This document shows, piece by piece, positions 9,577 through 17,817 of a DNA stretch of 64,000 bases (position 1 is the first letter of the stretch; each line of letters begins with the position of its first letter). The DNA comes from Nostocoides sp. Soil756 (GTDB lineage Bacteria > Actinomycetota > Actinomycetes > Actinomycetales > Dermatophilaceae). The stretch spans positions 442,088 through 506,087 of the forward strand of contig NZ_LMSE01000001.1 of the NCBI RefSeq assembly GCF_001428065.1. Reading direction: 5' to 3'. The notes under the pieces are model-generated. The model worked only from the letters and a program-made list of their open reading frames with translations, was not told where the DNA came from and did no database searches. Both the position numbers and the translations under genes were made by a program.

Positions 9577-10688
9577 CGGGTCCGCCAGGCGACGGCGTGC
9601 GTGACGGCCCGCAGCGACTCGGCGGTGCCGCGGTCGGCGCCGAGGTCCTCGAGGGCCCCGTGGGACCGCTGCACCAGCTGCTCGACGCCCTCCTCGGCCC
9701 GCGCCAGCACCCCGGAGCGCTGCATGGCCCGCTGCAGGGCGTGCACCCCGGCGTCGTCGAGGGCCCCCTCGTCGCAGGCGGCCAGCAGCGACAGGTCCGA
9801 CTCGGGCAGCATCTCCTCGGCCCACACCAGCAGCACGGTGGGCTTGCCCGAGCGCAGGTCGTCGCCGGCCGGCTTGCCGGTGACGACCGGGTCCCCCCAG
9901 ACGCCGAGGATGTCGTCGCGCAGCGCGAAGGCGTCGCCGACCAGGTCGCCCCAGGTCATCAGGCGCTGGACCAGCCCCGGCTCGGCACCGCCCACGAGCG
10001 CGCCGAGCTCGAGCGGGCGGGTGATGGTGTAGCGGCCGCTCTTCAGGCGGGCGATGCGGCGCGAGGCCGCGAGGTCGCGGCGTCGGCCGGCGGTGTGAGT
10101 GACGTCGAGCAGCTGGCCCTCGACGAGCTCGGTGGCCATCCGGCGCCACGCGCGGGCCAGGTCGGGCCCGGCCTCGGCCGCCAGCAGGGTGGCCTCGCTG
10201 AGGGCGAGGTCGGCCACCAGGACCGCCACGCTGTCGCCGAACAGGGCGGGGTCGCCGAGCCCGGCGCTGGCGCGGTGCCGTTCGGCCGCCACGACGTGCA
10301 GACTCGGGCGGCCGCGCCGCTCGGCGGAGCGGTCCATGACGTCGTCCTGCACCAGGGCGAACAGCTGGAGCAGCTCGAGGGCCGCGGCCACGCGCACCAG
10401 CGCCTCCCGCGAGCCGGGGCCGCCCCCGGCGACCTCCCAGCCCCAGCCGGCCAGGATGGGGCGCAGCCGCTTGCCGTGGTGGCGGACGCGGGCCGCGAGC
10501 TCGCCGACCAGGTCGAGGCCGAGGGGGCCGGGCGAGCCGCAGGGCGGCAGGTCGCCGACCTCGACGAGGATGCCGCGGAGCTGGCCGATGACGTCCTCGA
10601 GCAGGGCGTCGACCTCGCCGAGCAGGGCCGCGGAGTGGTCATCGCGGCGCAGGCCGTCGAGAGAGATGGTGTCGGGCTCGGTGCTCAT
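9573..10688 (-). CDS. crtE: geranylgeranyl diphosphate synthase (polyprenyl synthetase family)
   Basis: A 371-residue trans-prenyltransferase that supplies GGPP to the pathway. GKRLRP is at residues 82-87. The first Asp-rich motif is DDVMD at 115-119 followed by RRGRPS, and the second is LRDDILGVWGD around residue 255. It is the first gene of the seven-gene operon, so the operon promoter should lie between 10688 and the divergent gene at 10870. Chain length of the product is inferred from the carotenoid context. Confidence 0.92.
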   Translation of the reverse strand: MSTEPDTISLDGLRRDDHSAALLGEVDALLEDVIGQLRGILVEVGDLPPCGSPGPLGLDLVGELAARVRHHGKRLRPILAGWGWEVAGGGPGSREALVRVAAALELLQLFALVQDDVMDRSAERRGRPSLHVVAAERHRASAGLGDPALFGDSVAVLVADLALSEATLLAAEAGPDLARAWRRMATELVEGQLLDVTHTAGRRRDLAASRRIARLKSGRYTITRPLELGALVGGAEPGLVQRLMTWGDLVGDAFALRDDILGVWGDPVVTGKPAGDDLRSGKPTVLLVWAEEMLPESDLSLLAACDEGALDDAGVHALQRAMQRSGVLARAEEGVEQLVQRSHGALEDLGADRGTAESLRAVTHAVAWRTR

Positions 10689-10738
10689 GCCGTGGTCCGC
10701 CTCGTCGCCTCATCCCGATCTCACGCTGTACGTCGTCC

Positions 10739-10761
10739 GGACGCCGGTCGGTCCGGCGTCC
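10739..10761. promoter_or_regulatory. inverted repeat in the crtE/oxidoreductase divergent region
   Basis: GGACGCCGG and CCGGCGTCC are perfect 9-bp arms separated by TCGGT. The site lies 51 nt upstream of crtE and about 109 nt upstream of the divergent FAD gene, in the only place where the carotenoid promoter can be. It could be an operator for an unlinked regulator, but GC-rich palindromes also arise by chance. Confidence 0.35.
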
Positions 10762-10869
10762 TCGATTCAACCATCGGCACGACGCGACGCGGAGACGAGG
10801 CAGCCCAACCCTAGACGGCGGCTGCGCCCGGCGCATCGGGGCCCGCCGCCCGCGTACTACGGTGCCAGC

Positions 10870-12123
10870 GTGGATGCGGACGTCGTCGTCGTCGGGGCCG
10901 GGCTGGCGGGGCTGCGGTGTGCCGACCGGCTGGCCGAGGCCGGGCGGCGGGTCGTCCTGCTCGAGCGCGACGACGTGGTGGGGGGGCGCCAGCGCACCGA
11001 CGAGGTCGACGGGTTCCTGCTCGACCGGGGCTTCCAGGTGCTCAACCCCGCCTACCCGGCCGTCCAGCGCTGGGTCGACGTCGACGACCTGGCCCTGCGG
11101 CCCTTCGGAGCCGGGCTGCTGGTCCGCCGGGCGCGCGGCCTGGTCGCGCTGACCCATCCGCTGCGCTCGCCCCGCGGGGTGCCGGCCACGCTGCGCAGCG
11201 GGCTGCTGCGCCCGCGCGAGCTGGGAGCCCTGGCCCGCTGGGCCGCCCCTGCCATCGCCCGCCCACGCGCGGTCGTCACCGGGCCCGACCGCACGGTGCG
11301 CGAGGGGCTCGACGCGGCCGGGGTCACCGGGCCGCTGCGCACGGAGGTGCTCGAGCCGTTCCTGGCCGGCGTGGTGGCCGAGGACCGGGGCGAGACCTCC
11401 GAGGCCTACGTGCGCCTGCTGGTGCGGATGTTCGCACTCGGCGTGCCGGGGCTGCCGGCCCGCGGCATCGGGGCGCTGCCGGCCTGGATGGCCGACCGGA
11501 TGACCCGCCGTGCGCTGGCCCCCGAGGTGCGGCTCTCGGCCGGGGTGGTGGGCGTCCGGGCCGGGGCCGAGCCCGGTGTGGAGTGCCTCGACGGGACGAG
11601 CCTGACGGCCCGCGCGGTCGTGGTGGCGGTCGGGCCGGAGGCCGTGGCCGGGCTCGTCGACGTGGCCGCCCCGCGGACGCGTGGCCTGCGGACCTGGTGG
11701 TTCGCGGCCCCCGAGGCCCCGACCGACTCCGACCTGGTCGTGGTCGACGGGCGGCGCCGCGGGCCGATGGTCAACGCGGCCGTCGTCAGCAACGCCGTCC
11801 CCTCCTACGCCCCGCCGGGCCAGCACCTGGTGCAGGTCACGACGCTGCTGGGCGACGGCGCCGACCCCTCCGAGGACGACGTGCGCCGCCAGGCCGCCGA
11901 GGTGTTCGGGCGCCCCACCACCGCCTGGCGCACCATCCGCCGCGACGACGTCTTCGACGCCCTGCCCGCCCAGCCGGCGCCGCTGCGCGTCACCTCGCCC
12001 GCCCGGGTCGCCGCCGGGGTCTACGTGGCGGGCGACCACCGCGACACCGCCAGCATCCAGGGCGCGCTGGTCTCGGGGCACCGGGTCGCCGGCGTCGTGC
12101 TGGCCGACCTGGGCGCGGCGTGA
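10870..12123 (+). CDS. FAD-dependent oxidoreductase (amine oxidase / carotenoid-desaturase superfamily)
   Basis: A 417-residue flavoprotein. The dinucleotide fold DVVVVGAGLAGLRCADRLAEAG is followed by VLLERDDVVGGRQRTDEVDG, and the C-terminal GVYVAGDHRDTASIQGALVSGHRVA completes the FAD site. Similar proteins are annotated as NAD(P)/FAD oxidoreductases or protoporphyrinogen-oxidase-like; the substrate is unknown. Its position opposite crtE and translational coupling with the photolyase suggest light protection or pigment modification, which is inference. TACGGT (10858-10863) stands 6 nt before GTG 10870, so the mRNA is probably leaderless. Confidence 0.78.
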   Translation: MDADVVVVGAGLAGLRCADRLAEAGRRVVLLERDDVVGGRQRTDEVDGFLLDRGFQVLNPAYPAVQRWVDVDDLALRPFGAGLLVRRARGLVALTHPLRSPRGVPATLRSGLLRPRELGALARWAAPAIARPRAVVTGPDRTVREGLDAAGVTGPLRTEVLEPFLAGVVAEDRGETSEAYVRLLVRMFALGVPGLPARGIGALPAWMADRMTRRALAPEVRLSAGVVGVRAGAEPGVECLDGTSLTARAVVVAVGPEAVAGLVDVAAPRTRGLRTWWFAAPEAPTDSDLVVVDGRRRGPMVNAAVVSNAVPSYAPPGQHLVQVTTLLGDGADPSEDDVRRQAAEVFGRPTTAWRTIRRDDVFDALPAQPAPLRVTSPARVAAGVYVAGDHRDTASIQGALVSGHRVAGVVLADLGAA

Positions 12124-13610
12124 GCGGCCTCCGGCTGCGCCTGGTCTTCCCGCACCAGCTGTTCGAGGCGCTGCTCGACGAGCCCGCCGGCACCCGGTTC
12201 GTCCTGGTCGAGGACGACCTGCTGTTCCGCCACCAGCCCGTGCACGCCCAGAAGCTGGTGCTGCACCGGGCCTCGATGCGCCTGTTCGCGACGCGGCTGC
12301 GGGAGGCGGGCTTCGCGGTCGACGTGGTGGAGACCGACGCCGCCGCGCCCACCGGCGAACGACTGACGGCCCTGGTGGCGGCGCTCGCGCCGTCCGAGGT
12401 GCGCGTGTACGACGTGGTCGACGACTGGCTGCTGCGCGACACCCGGGCCGCCCTGGCCGCCGCCGGGGTCGAGCTCGCGCCCGAGGACGTCGACGAGACA
12501 CCGAGCTTCTTCTGCACCCGCCCCGAGCTGGCCGCGTGGTTCGGCGAGCACCGGGCCCGGATGCAGACCTTCTACCAGTGGCAGCGGCGCCGGTTGGACG
12601 TGCTCGTCGAGGGCCCCGAGCACGACCGGCCCGTGGGCGGTCAGTGGTCCTACGACCCCGAGAACCGCAAGAAGCTGCCGAAGGGGCACCGGGTGCCGTC
12701 GCGCCGGCCGGTCGAGCGGCTGCCCGAGGTCGACGAGGCCGTGGCCTGGGTGGGCGAGGCGTTCCCGGACGCGCCCGGCCGGGCCGACACCTTCGACTGG
12801 CCGGTCACCCACGAGCAGGCCCGGGCCGGGCTGCGGGAGTTCGTCGACGAGCGGCTCTCGCAGTTCGGGCCCTACGAGGACGCCGTGGCCACCGCGCATC
12901 CGTTCGTCTTCCACGCGGCCATCACCCCGGCCCTGAACTGCGGGCTGCTCGACCCCCGCGAGGTGCTCGAGACCGTGCTGGCCGCGGCCGAGGAGCACGA
13001 CGTGGACCTGCCCTCGCTCGAGGGGTTCGTGCGCCAGCTCATCGGCTGGCGCGAGTACATGCGGGCCACGTACCACCTCTACGGGCGGCGGATGCGGACG
13101 TCGAACCACCTGGGGCACACCCGGTCCCTGGCGCCGGGCTGGTGGGACGCCGGCACCGGGCTCGACCCCGTCGACCACGTCGTGCGGGGGGCGCTGGAGC
13201 GCGGGTACGCCCACCACATCGAGCGGCTCATGGTGCTGGGCAACGCGATGTGCCTGCTGCGCACCGACCCCGACGAGGTCTACGCGTGGTTCATGGCGCT
13301 CTTCGTCGACGCCTACGACTGGGTGATGGTGCCCAACGTCTACGCGATGTCGCAGTTCGCCGCGGGCACGGGCATCACGACCAAACCGTACGTCTCGGGC
13401 AGCAACTACCTCAGGACGATGACCGACTTCGGCACCGGCCAGTGGCGTGACGACTGGGACGCCCTCTACTGGACCTTCGTCGCCGACCACCGTGAGGTGT
13501 TCGAGGGCAACGTGCGGGCCCGGATGGTGACGCGCACGTGGGACGGGATGGACCCGGGCCGGCGCGACGAGCTGCTGGCGCGCGGCCGCTCCGCCATCAC
13601 CCGCCTCTGA
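12120..13610 (+). CDS. photolyase/cryptochrome-family protein (DPRP / FeS-BCP type) lacking cluster cysteines
   Basis: A 496-residue protein of the deoxyribodipyrimidine photolyase-related family, whose studied members (PhrB, CryB) repair (6-4) photoproducts or sense light using FAD and a [4Fe-4S] cluster. Seen are LRLVFPHQLF at the N-terminus, WREYMRATYHLYG, HHIERLMVLGNAM and the FAD-region TTKPYVSGSNYLRTM. In the segment after this motif (about residues 430-451, reading TDFGTGQWRDDWDALYW), where family members have clustered Cys ligands, there is no Cys and the stretch is shorter. The whole protein has only three Cys. GTG overlaps the preceding stop by 4 nt. Confidence 0.85.
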   Translation: MSGLRLRLVFPHQLFEALLDEPAGTRFVLVEDDLLFRHQPVHAQKLVLHRASMRLFATRLREAGFAVDVVETDAAAPTGERLTALVAALAPSEVRVYDVVDDWLLRDTRAALAAAGVELAPEDVDETPSFFCTRPELAAWFGEHRARMQTFYQWQRRRLDVLVEGPEHDRPVGGQWSYDPENRKKLPKGHRVPSRRPVERLPEVDEAVAWVGEAFPDAPGRADTFDWPVTHEQARAGLREFVDERLSQFGPYEDAVATAHPFVFHAAITPALNCGLLDPREVLETVLAAAEEHDVDLPSLEGFVRQLIGWREYMRATYHLYGRRMRTSNHLGHTRSLAPGWWDAGTGLDPVDHVVRGALERGYAHHIERLMVLGNAMCLLRTDPDEVYAWFMALFVDAYDWVMVPNVYAMSQFAAGTGITTKPYVSGSNYLRTMTDFGTGQWRDDWDALYWTFVADHREVFEGNVRARMVTRTWDGMDPGRRDELLARGRSAITRL

Positions 13611-13613
13611 GCC

Positions 13614-13689
13614 CAACTTTTTCGCCCCCTGCGGGAACCTTGACCCCAGCACCGCAACGGTGGGGGTGTGATCCTGAAGGTTCCGGTGC
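13614..13689 (-). repeat. 76-bp palindromic repeat, copy B
   Basis: This copy is inverted relative to A, C and D: it reads CAACTTTTTCGCC at the left and ends AAGGTTCCGGTGC. It begins 3 nt after the photolyase stop codon, so the CAAC end again lies just behind a stop. The core loop CACCCCCACCGTTGCGGTG matches the loops of A and D, and the outer arms GGAACCTT/AAGGTTCC pair perfectly. Both flanking genes run on the plus strand, unlike the convergent sites of A, C and D. Confidence 0.88.
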
Positions 13690-13697
13690 CCACCCCT

Positions 13698-13757
13698 TCG
13701 CGAGCCCCGTCGCGAGCCCCGTCGCGAGCCCCGTCGCGAGCCCCGTCGCGAGCCCCG
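13698..13757. repeat. tandem repeat, five perfect 12-bp units
   Basis: TCGCGAGCCCCG is repeated five times head to tail without a mismatch. It lies between repeat copy B and the gnd start. The perfect identity points to recent slippage. The 12-nt period would keep a reading frame open, but no start or domain supports translation. Confidence 0.95.
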
Positions 13758-13898
13758 CGCCGCGCGCCCGGCGACCTCGCGCCCCTCGCCGCCGCCGTCC
13801 CACGGCCCGGCCCAAACGTTCGACAGCCCGGGACTGACGTGGCCTTCCTCGACGTTGGGCCCGACGACGGCATCCGAGCAGCGACGACAGGAGAGCAC

Positions 13899-15401
13899 GT
13901 GTCCGCGAGCACCCCGACCACCGCGACCCCCGCCACCGACCAGGACCACCCGCAGGGGACGGCGCAGGTGGCCGTGACCGGGCTCGCCGTCATGGGCCGC
14001 AACCTGGCGCGCAACCTGGCCCGCAACGGCTTCCGGGTCGCGGTGCACAACCGCACGACGAGCAGGGCGGAGGCACTGGTCGAGGAGTTCGGCCACGAGG
14101 GCGACTTCACCCTGGCCCGCACCGCCGAGGAGCTCGTGGCCGCGCTCGAGCGGCCCCGCCGCATCATCGTGATGGTCAAGGCGGGCGAGGCCACCGACGC
14201 CGTGCTCGACGAGCTCGTGCCGCTGCTCGACGAGGGCGACATCGTGGCCGACGCCGGCAACGCGCACTGGCGCGACACCGCGCGCCGGCACGCCGCGCTG
14301 GCCGAGAAGGGCATCCGCTTCGCCGGGGTCGGGGTCTCCGGCGGCGAGGTCGGTGCGCTCGAGGGCCCGTCGATCATGCCCGGCTGCGACGCCGACACCT
14401 ACGGCGAGCTGGGTCCCTTCCTCGAGATCATCTCGGCCCACGTCGACGACGAGCCCTGCTGCACCCTCATCGGCCCCGACGGCTCGGGCCACTTCGTGAA
14501 GATGGTGCACAACGGCATCGAGTACTCCGACATGCAGCTCATCGCCGAGACCTTCGACCTGCTGCGCGGGCCCCTGGCCCTCCCCGTGGAGGCCGTCGCC
14601 GACACCTTCCGCGCGTGGAACGACACCGAGCTCGAGTCCTACCTGGTGCAGATCACCGCCGAAGTGCTGGCGCACACCGATGCCGACACCGGGCGCCCGT
14701 TCGTCGACGTCGTGCGCGACGCCGCCGAGCAGAAGGGCACCGGGCGCTGGACCGTGCAGACCGCCCTCGACCTGGGGGTGCCGGTCACCGGCATCGCCGA
14801 GGCCACGATGGCGCGCGCGGTCTCCGGTGACACCGAGCGTCGCACCGCGGTCCGCGAGGCCCTCGAGCCCGTCGACGACGGGGCCGACGAGGGGGGCTCG
14901 GATGCCGCCGCCGTCGACCTCTCCGTCGACGACCTGCGCGCGGCCCTCTACGCGGCCAAGGTCGTCTCGTACGCGCAGGGGCTCGACATGGTCCGCGAGG
15001 GGTCGCGCGAGAACGACTGGGACATCGACCCGGCCGACCTGTCACGGATCTGGCGCGACGGGTGCATCATCCGGGCCCGGCTGCTCGGCGACATCACCTC
15101 GGCCGTCGAGGAGCACCCCGACGCCCCGAGCCTGCTCGCCACGCCCACGTTCGCGGCCGCCGTGGCCGACCGGCTGCCGGCGCTGCGCCGGGTCGTCACC
15201 GCGGCCGTGGCCTCGGGCACCCCGGTGCCGGTCTTCTCGGCGGTGCTCGCCTACGTCGACGCGCTGCGGGCCGAGCGGCTGCCGGCGGCTCTGGTGCAGG
15301 GGCTGCGCGACTACTTCGGCGCCCACACCTACGAGCGCGTCGACCGCGAGGGCACCTTCCACACCGAGTGGTCGAAGGACCGCGCCGAGGTCGAGGCCTG
15401 A
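13899..15401 (+). CDS. gnd: 6-phosphogluconate dehydrogenase, decarboxylating
   Basis: A 500-residue enzyme of the oxidative pentose phosphate pathway that turns 6-phosphogluconate into ribulose 5-phosphate, CO2 and NAD(P)H. The N-terminal Rossmann motif is TGLAVMGRNLARNLARNG. The substrate loop GVSGGEVGALEGPSIMPG and the signature SGHFVKMVHNGIEYSDMQLI both contain the expected catalytic Lys and Asn. The C-terminal ends near FHTEW as in the long form of the enzyme. GTG 13899 follows an AGGAG at about 13888-13892. The roughly 20-residue Ala/Thr-rich head before the fold is not conserved. Confidence 0.93.
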   Translation: MSASTPTTATPATDQDHPQGTAQVAVTGLAVMGRNLARNLARNGFRVAVHNRTTSRAEALVEEFGHEGDFTLARTAEELVAALERPRRIIVMVKAGEATDAVLDELVPLLDEGDIVADAGNAHWRDTARRHAALAEKGIRFAGVGVSGGEVGALEGPSIMPGCDADTYGELGPFLEIISAHVDDEPCCTLIGPDGSGHFVKMVHNGIEYSDMQLIAETFDLLRGPLALPVEAVADTFRAWNDTELESYLVQITAEVLAHTDADTGRPFVDVVRDAAEQKGTGRWTVQTALDLGVPVTGIAEATMARAVSGDTERRTAVREALEPVDDGADEGGSDAAAVDLSVDDLRAALYAAKVVSYAQGLDMVREGSRENDWDIDPADLSRIWRDGCIIRARLLGDITSAVEEHPDAPSLLATPTFAAAVADRLPALRRVVTAAVASGTPVPVFSAVLAYVDALRAERLPAALVQGLRDYFGAHTYERVDREGTFHTEWSKDRAEVEA

Positions 15402-15423
15402 GCCGCCGGCCGCCGGCAGTCGG

Positions 15424-16818
15424 TCAGGGGCGCGCGGCCTCGAGCTCGGCCAGCGCCTCGCCGGTGTGCACGGCCAGGCGCTGCAGGTGCGGCAGCGCCT
15501 CGCGGTCACCGATGAAGCCGATGTCGAGGGTGCCGGCGTAGGACTGGGCCGTGATGTTCAGCGCCATCGAGTGCCCGGGGATCGAGACCGGGAAGGCGGC
15601 CTCGAGCCGGGCCCCTCGCCAGTAGAGGTGCTTGGTCGGGCCCGGCACGTTCGAGATGCAGACGTTCAGGGTCAGCGGAACGGGCAGCGGGAGGCCGCTC
15701 ATGGCGCGGGTGATCTGCAGGCCGGCGGGCGCCAGCAGCATGGCGCTGTAGGCGATCACCGCGTCCCCGTCCATCCCGCGCATCCGGGCCTTGGCCGCTC
15801 TCGACGACGAGGCGATGGCGGCCAGCCGGGCCACCGGGTCGTCGATGTCGGTGGCGAGCGAGACCAGGGTGGCGCCGACGTAGTTGCCGCCACCCTCGCT
15901 CGACGGGGCCCGCACGTTCACCGGGATGAAGCCGATGAGCGGGCGGTCGGGCAGCTCGTCGAGCTCGCCCAGGAAGCGCCGCAGACCGCCCGCGCAGATC
16001 GCCATCAGGACGTCGTTGAGGGTGACGCCCCGGTGCCGGGCCACCGCCCGCAGCCGCTCGAGGTCGTACTGCTGGGTCGCGAAGCGGCGCGAGCGGCCGG
16101 TGCGGCCGTTGAGCACCGACATCGGCGCCTGGTACGAGGTGACGGCCCGCGTCGAGGCCTGGCCGCGGCGCAGCTGGGTCTCGGCCAGCGTCCGGGCGAC
16201 CGCGGGCAGCGACGTGAGCGCGGACGACACACTGCGCAGGATGGACGCGACGTCGCCCACCGGCTCGGCTCGTGCCTCCTCGGTGCGCGGTCGGCGGTCG
16301 AGGCTGAAGAAGTGCGGGTGGCTGCGGTCCTCGGGGGTGGTGGCCAGGCCCCGCTGGAGGAAGCGCATGGCGGTGAAGCCGTCGACGAGGCTGTGGTGGA
16401 TCTTCACGTAGACCGCGAACCGCCCCGGCCCGACGCCCTCGATGAGGTGGATCTCCCAGGGCGGGCGGCGGAAGTCGATCTGGTTCGAGTGCAGCCGCGA
16501 GACGAGGATGCCCAGCTCGCGCTCGCCGCCCGGGGCCGGCAGGGCCGAGTGCCGCACGTGGTAGCCCATGTCGACACCGGTGTCCTCGACGAAGCGGTGC
16601 ACCGGCTGGCGCATCAGGCGCCGGGTCTGCAGGCGCAGGGACCAAGGGGGGTGCACCGGCGCGGAGCGGAGGTCGGCGGTGAGGTCGCGCAGGAAGGTGT
16701 CCTCCTCGCCCTCGGGGTAGCTGAAGTGCAGCAGCGACCCCACGTGCATCAGCGTCTCGGGCGACTCCGCCACGAGGAAGACCGCATCCAGGGGTGAAGC
16801 CCAGCGCGCGTGCGCCAC
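15424..16818 (-). CDS. wax ester synthase/diacylglycerol acyltransferase family protein (WS/DGAT)
   Basis: A 464-residue acyltransferase of the bacterial WS/DGAT family, which joins acyl-CoA to a fatty alcohol or diacylglycerol to form storage lipid. The active-site HHxxxDG motif is HHSLVDG at residues 141-147. The start MAHARWASPLDAVFLVAES and the late NVCISNVPGP are family landmarks. GTG 16818 is used, 4 nt after the stop of the upstream hydrolase gene, so the two are in one operon. Many actinobacteria have several paralogues, and acceptor preference cannot be read from sequence. Confidence 0.88.
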   Translation of the reverse strand: MAHARWASPLDAVFLVAESPETLMHVGSLLHFSYPEGEEDTFLRDLTADLRSAPVHPPWSLRLQTRRLMRQPVHRFVEDTGVDMGYHVRHSALPAPGGERELGILVSRLHSNQIDFRRPPWEIHLIEGVGPGRFAVYVKIHHSLVDGFTAMRFLQRGLATTPEDRSHPHFFSLDRRPRTEEARAEPVGDVASILRSVSSALTSLPAVARTLAETQLRRGQASTRAVTSYQAPMSVLNGRTGRSRRFATQQYDLERLRAVARHRGVTLNDVLMAICAGGLRRFLGELDELPDRPLIGFIPVNVRAPSSEGGGNYVGATLVSLATDIDDPVARLAAIASSSRAAKARMRGMDGDAVIAYSAMLLAPAGLQITRAMSGLPLPVPLTLNVCISNVPGPTKHLYWRGARLEAAFPVSIPGHSMALNITAQSYAGTLDIGFIGDREALPHLQRLAVHTGEALAELEAARP

Positions 16819-16822
16819 GCGG

Positions 16823-17665
16823 TCATCCGGCCTGTTCGTGGGCGTCCGCGGGGGTCGCCGCCGGGGCCTGCCAGGGCGTCCAGGCGCCCTCGGGCTGGGC
16901 CAGCCGGTCGCACAGCACCCGGAGCGTCTCGAGGTGGTGGCCGTAGCCCAGGTGGGTGGCGCTGACCTCGATGTTCTCGGTCTGCGGCGCCTCCGCGGCC
17001 ACGCAGCACTGCCAGGCCACGATGCCGTCGTCGCGCGAGTAGATGCTGGTCGTCGGCACCTCCAGGGCGCCGGCCCGGGCCGCGATGGCCTCCTGGGTGA
17101 ACAGCTCGCTGGTGTACGGGCCCCGGTTGAGCAGCCGGTACATGGCCCAGGCGCGGGTCGAGGCCGGGTGCCCGGCGAACGGGCTGCCCAGCGTGATGAC
17201 CGAGCGGGTGTAGTGCGGCAGCGCGCGGGCCAGCTCGCGGGCGTAGATGCCGCCGGCGCTCCAGCCGACGACGCTGACCCGGCGGCCGTAGCGGTCGTAC
17301 AGCTCGAGGAGCAGCTCCTCGAGGTCGGCGGCCAGGGCGGCGCTGGCCCCGAGGTTACGGCCCTGGCGCCAGTCGTGGGTGCGGTAGCCCAGGCGGCGCA
17401 GGTGCTGGCGCAGGAAGAGGGTCGACTCGGGGCCGGCCAGGAAGCCGGGGATGACGAGCACGGGGTGGCCGTCGCCGGGGGGCCAGCCGGCGAGGTCGCG
17501 AGTCCGCACGGCGGTGGCGGCCAGGTCGAGCGCGGTGCGCCACTCGCGCGAGGTCGCCCAGAGGGTAGGGGCCAGCGGGGCGCTGGGCGTGTCCGGGGTG
17601 TCGGGAGCGTCGGCGTCGGGAGCGGCGGCGACGGGAGCGGCGTCGGGCGCGGGGGCCGTGGTCAT
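16823..17665 (-). CDS. alpha/beta hydrolase (lipase-like)
   Basis: A 280-residue protein with the lipase nucleophile elbow GWSAGG and an oxyanion-hole region [13 protein letters not shown]. The C-terminal H in [12 protein letters not shown] is a likely catalytic His. The first 45 residues are Ala/Pro/Asp-rich and probably disordered; there is no clear signal peptide. ATG 17665 is preceded by AAGGAG. Its coupling with a WS/DGAT gene suggests a role in neutral lipid turnover, which is inference. Confidence 0.8.
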   Translation of the reverse strand: MTTAPAPDAAPVAAAPDADAPDTPDTPSAPLAPTLWATSREWRTALDLAATAVRTRDLAGWPPGDGHPVLVIPGFLAGPESTLFLRQHLRRLGYRTHDWRQGRNLGASAALAADLEELLLELYDRYGRRVSVVGWSAGGIYARELARALPHYTRSVITLGSPFAGHPASTRAWAMYRLLNRGPYTSELFTQEAIAARAGALEVPTTSIYSRDDGIVAWQCCVAAEAPQTENIEVSATHLGYGHHLETLRVLCDRLAQPEGAWTPWQAPAATPADAHEQAG

Positions 17666-17817
17666 CGGTCGCTCCTTCCGGGGGACGGGCGTCGCGACGA
17701 CCCACCCGGGGCCGCGACGCTGCGAGGGCAGACGAGCAGTGTCGCAGAACGCGGCCCGATGTGGGTGGGTGCGGGCCCCGGCGTTCGACATCCGGCGGGC
17801 AGGCTTACCGTGGAGCG

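Noticed and set aside
13698..13757. Possible CRISPR-like array
   Set aside because: Units are 12 bp and directly adjacent, with no spacers or cas genes.
13668..13898. In-frame extension of gnd through the 12-bp repeats (Pro-Ser-Arg-Ala units)
   Set aside because: The ribosome site AGGAG and GTG 13899 fit the family, and the extension begins within repeat B.
12021..14675. 884-codon minus-strand frame opposite photolyase and gnd
   Set aside because: It crosses repeat copy B and the tandem repeat and shows no domain; gnd and photolyase have full motifs on the other strand.
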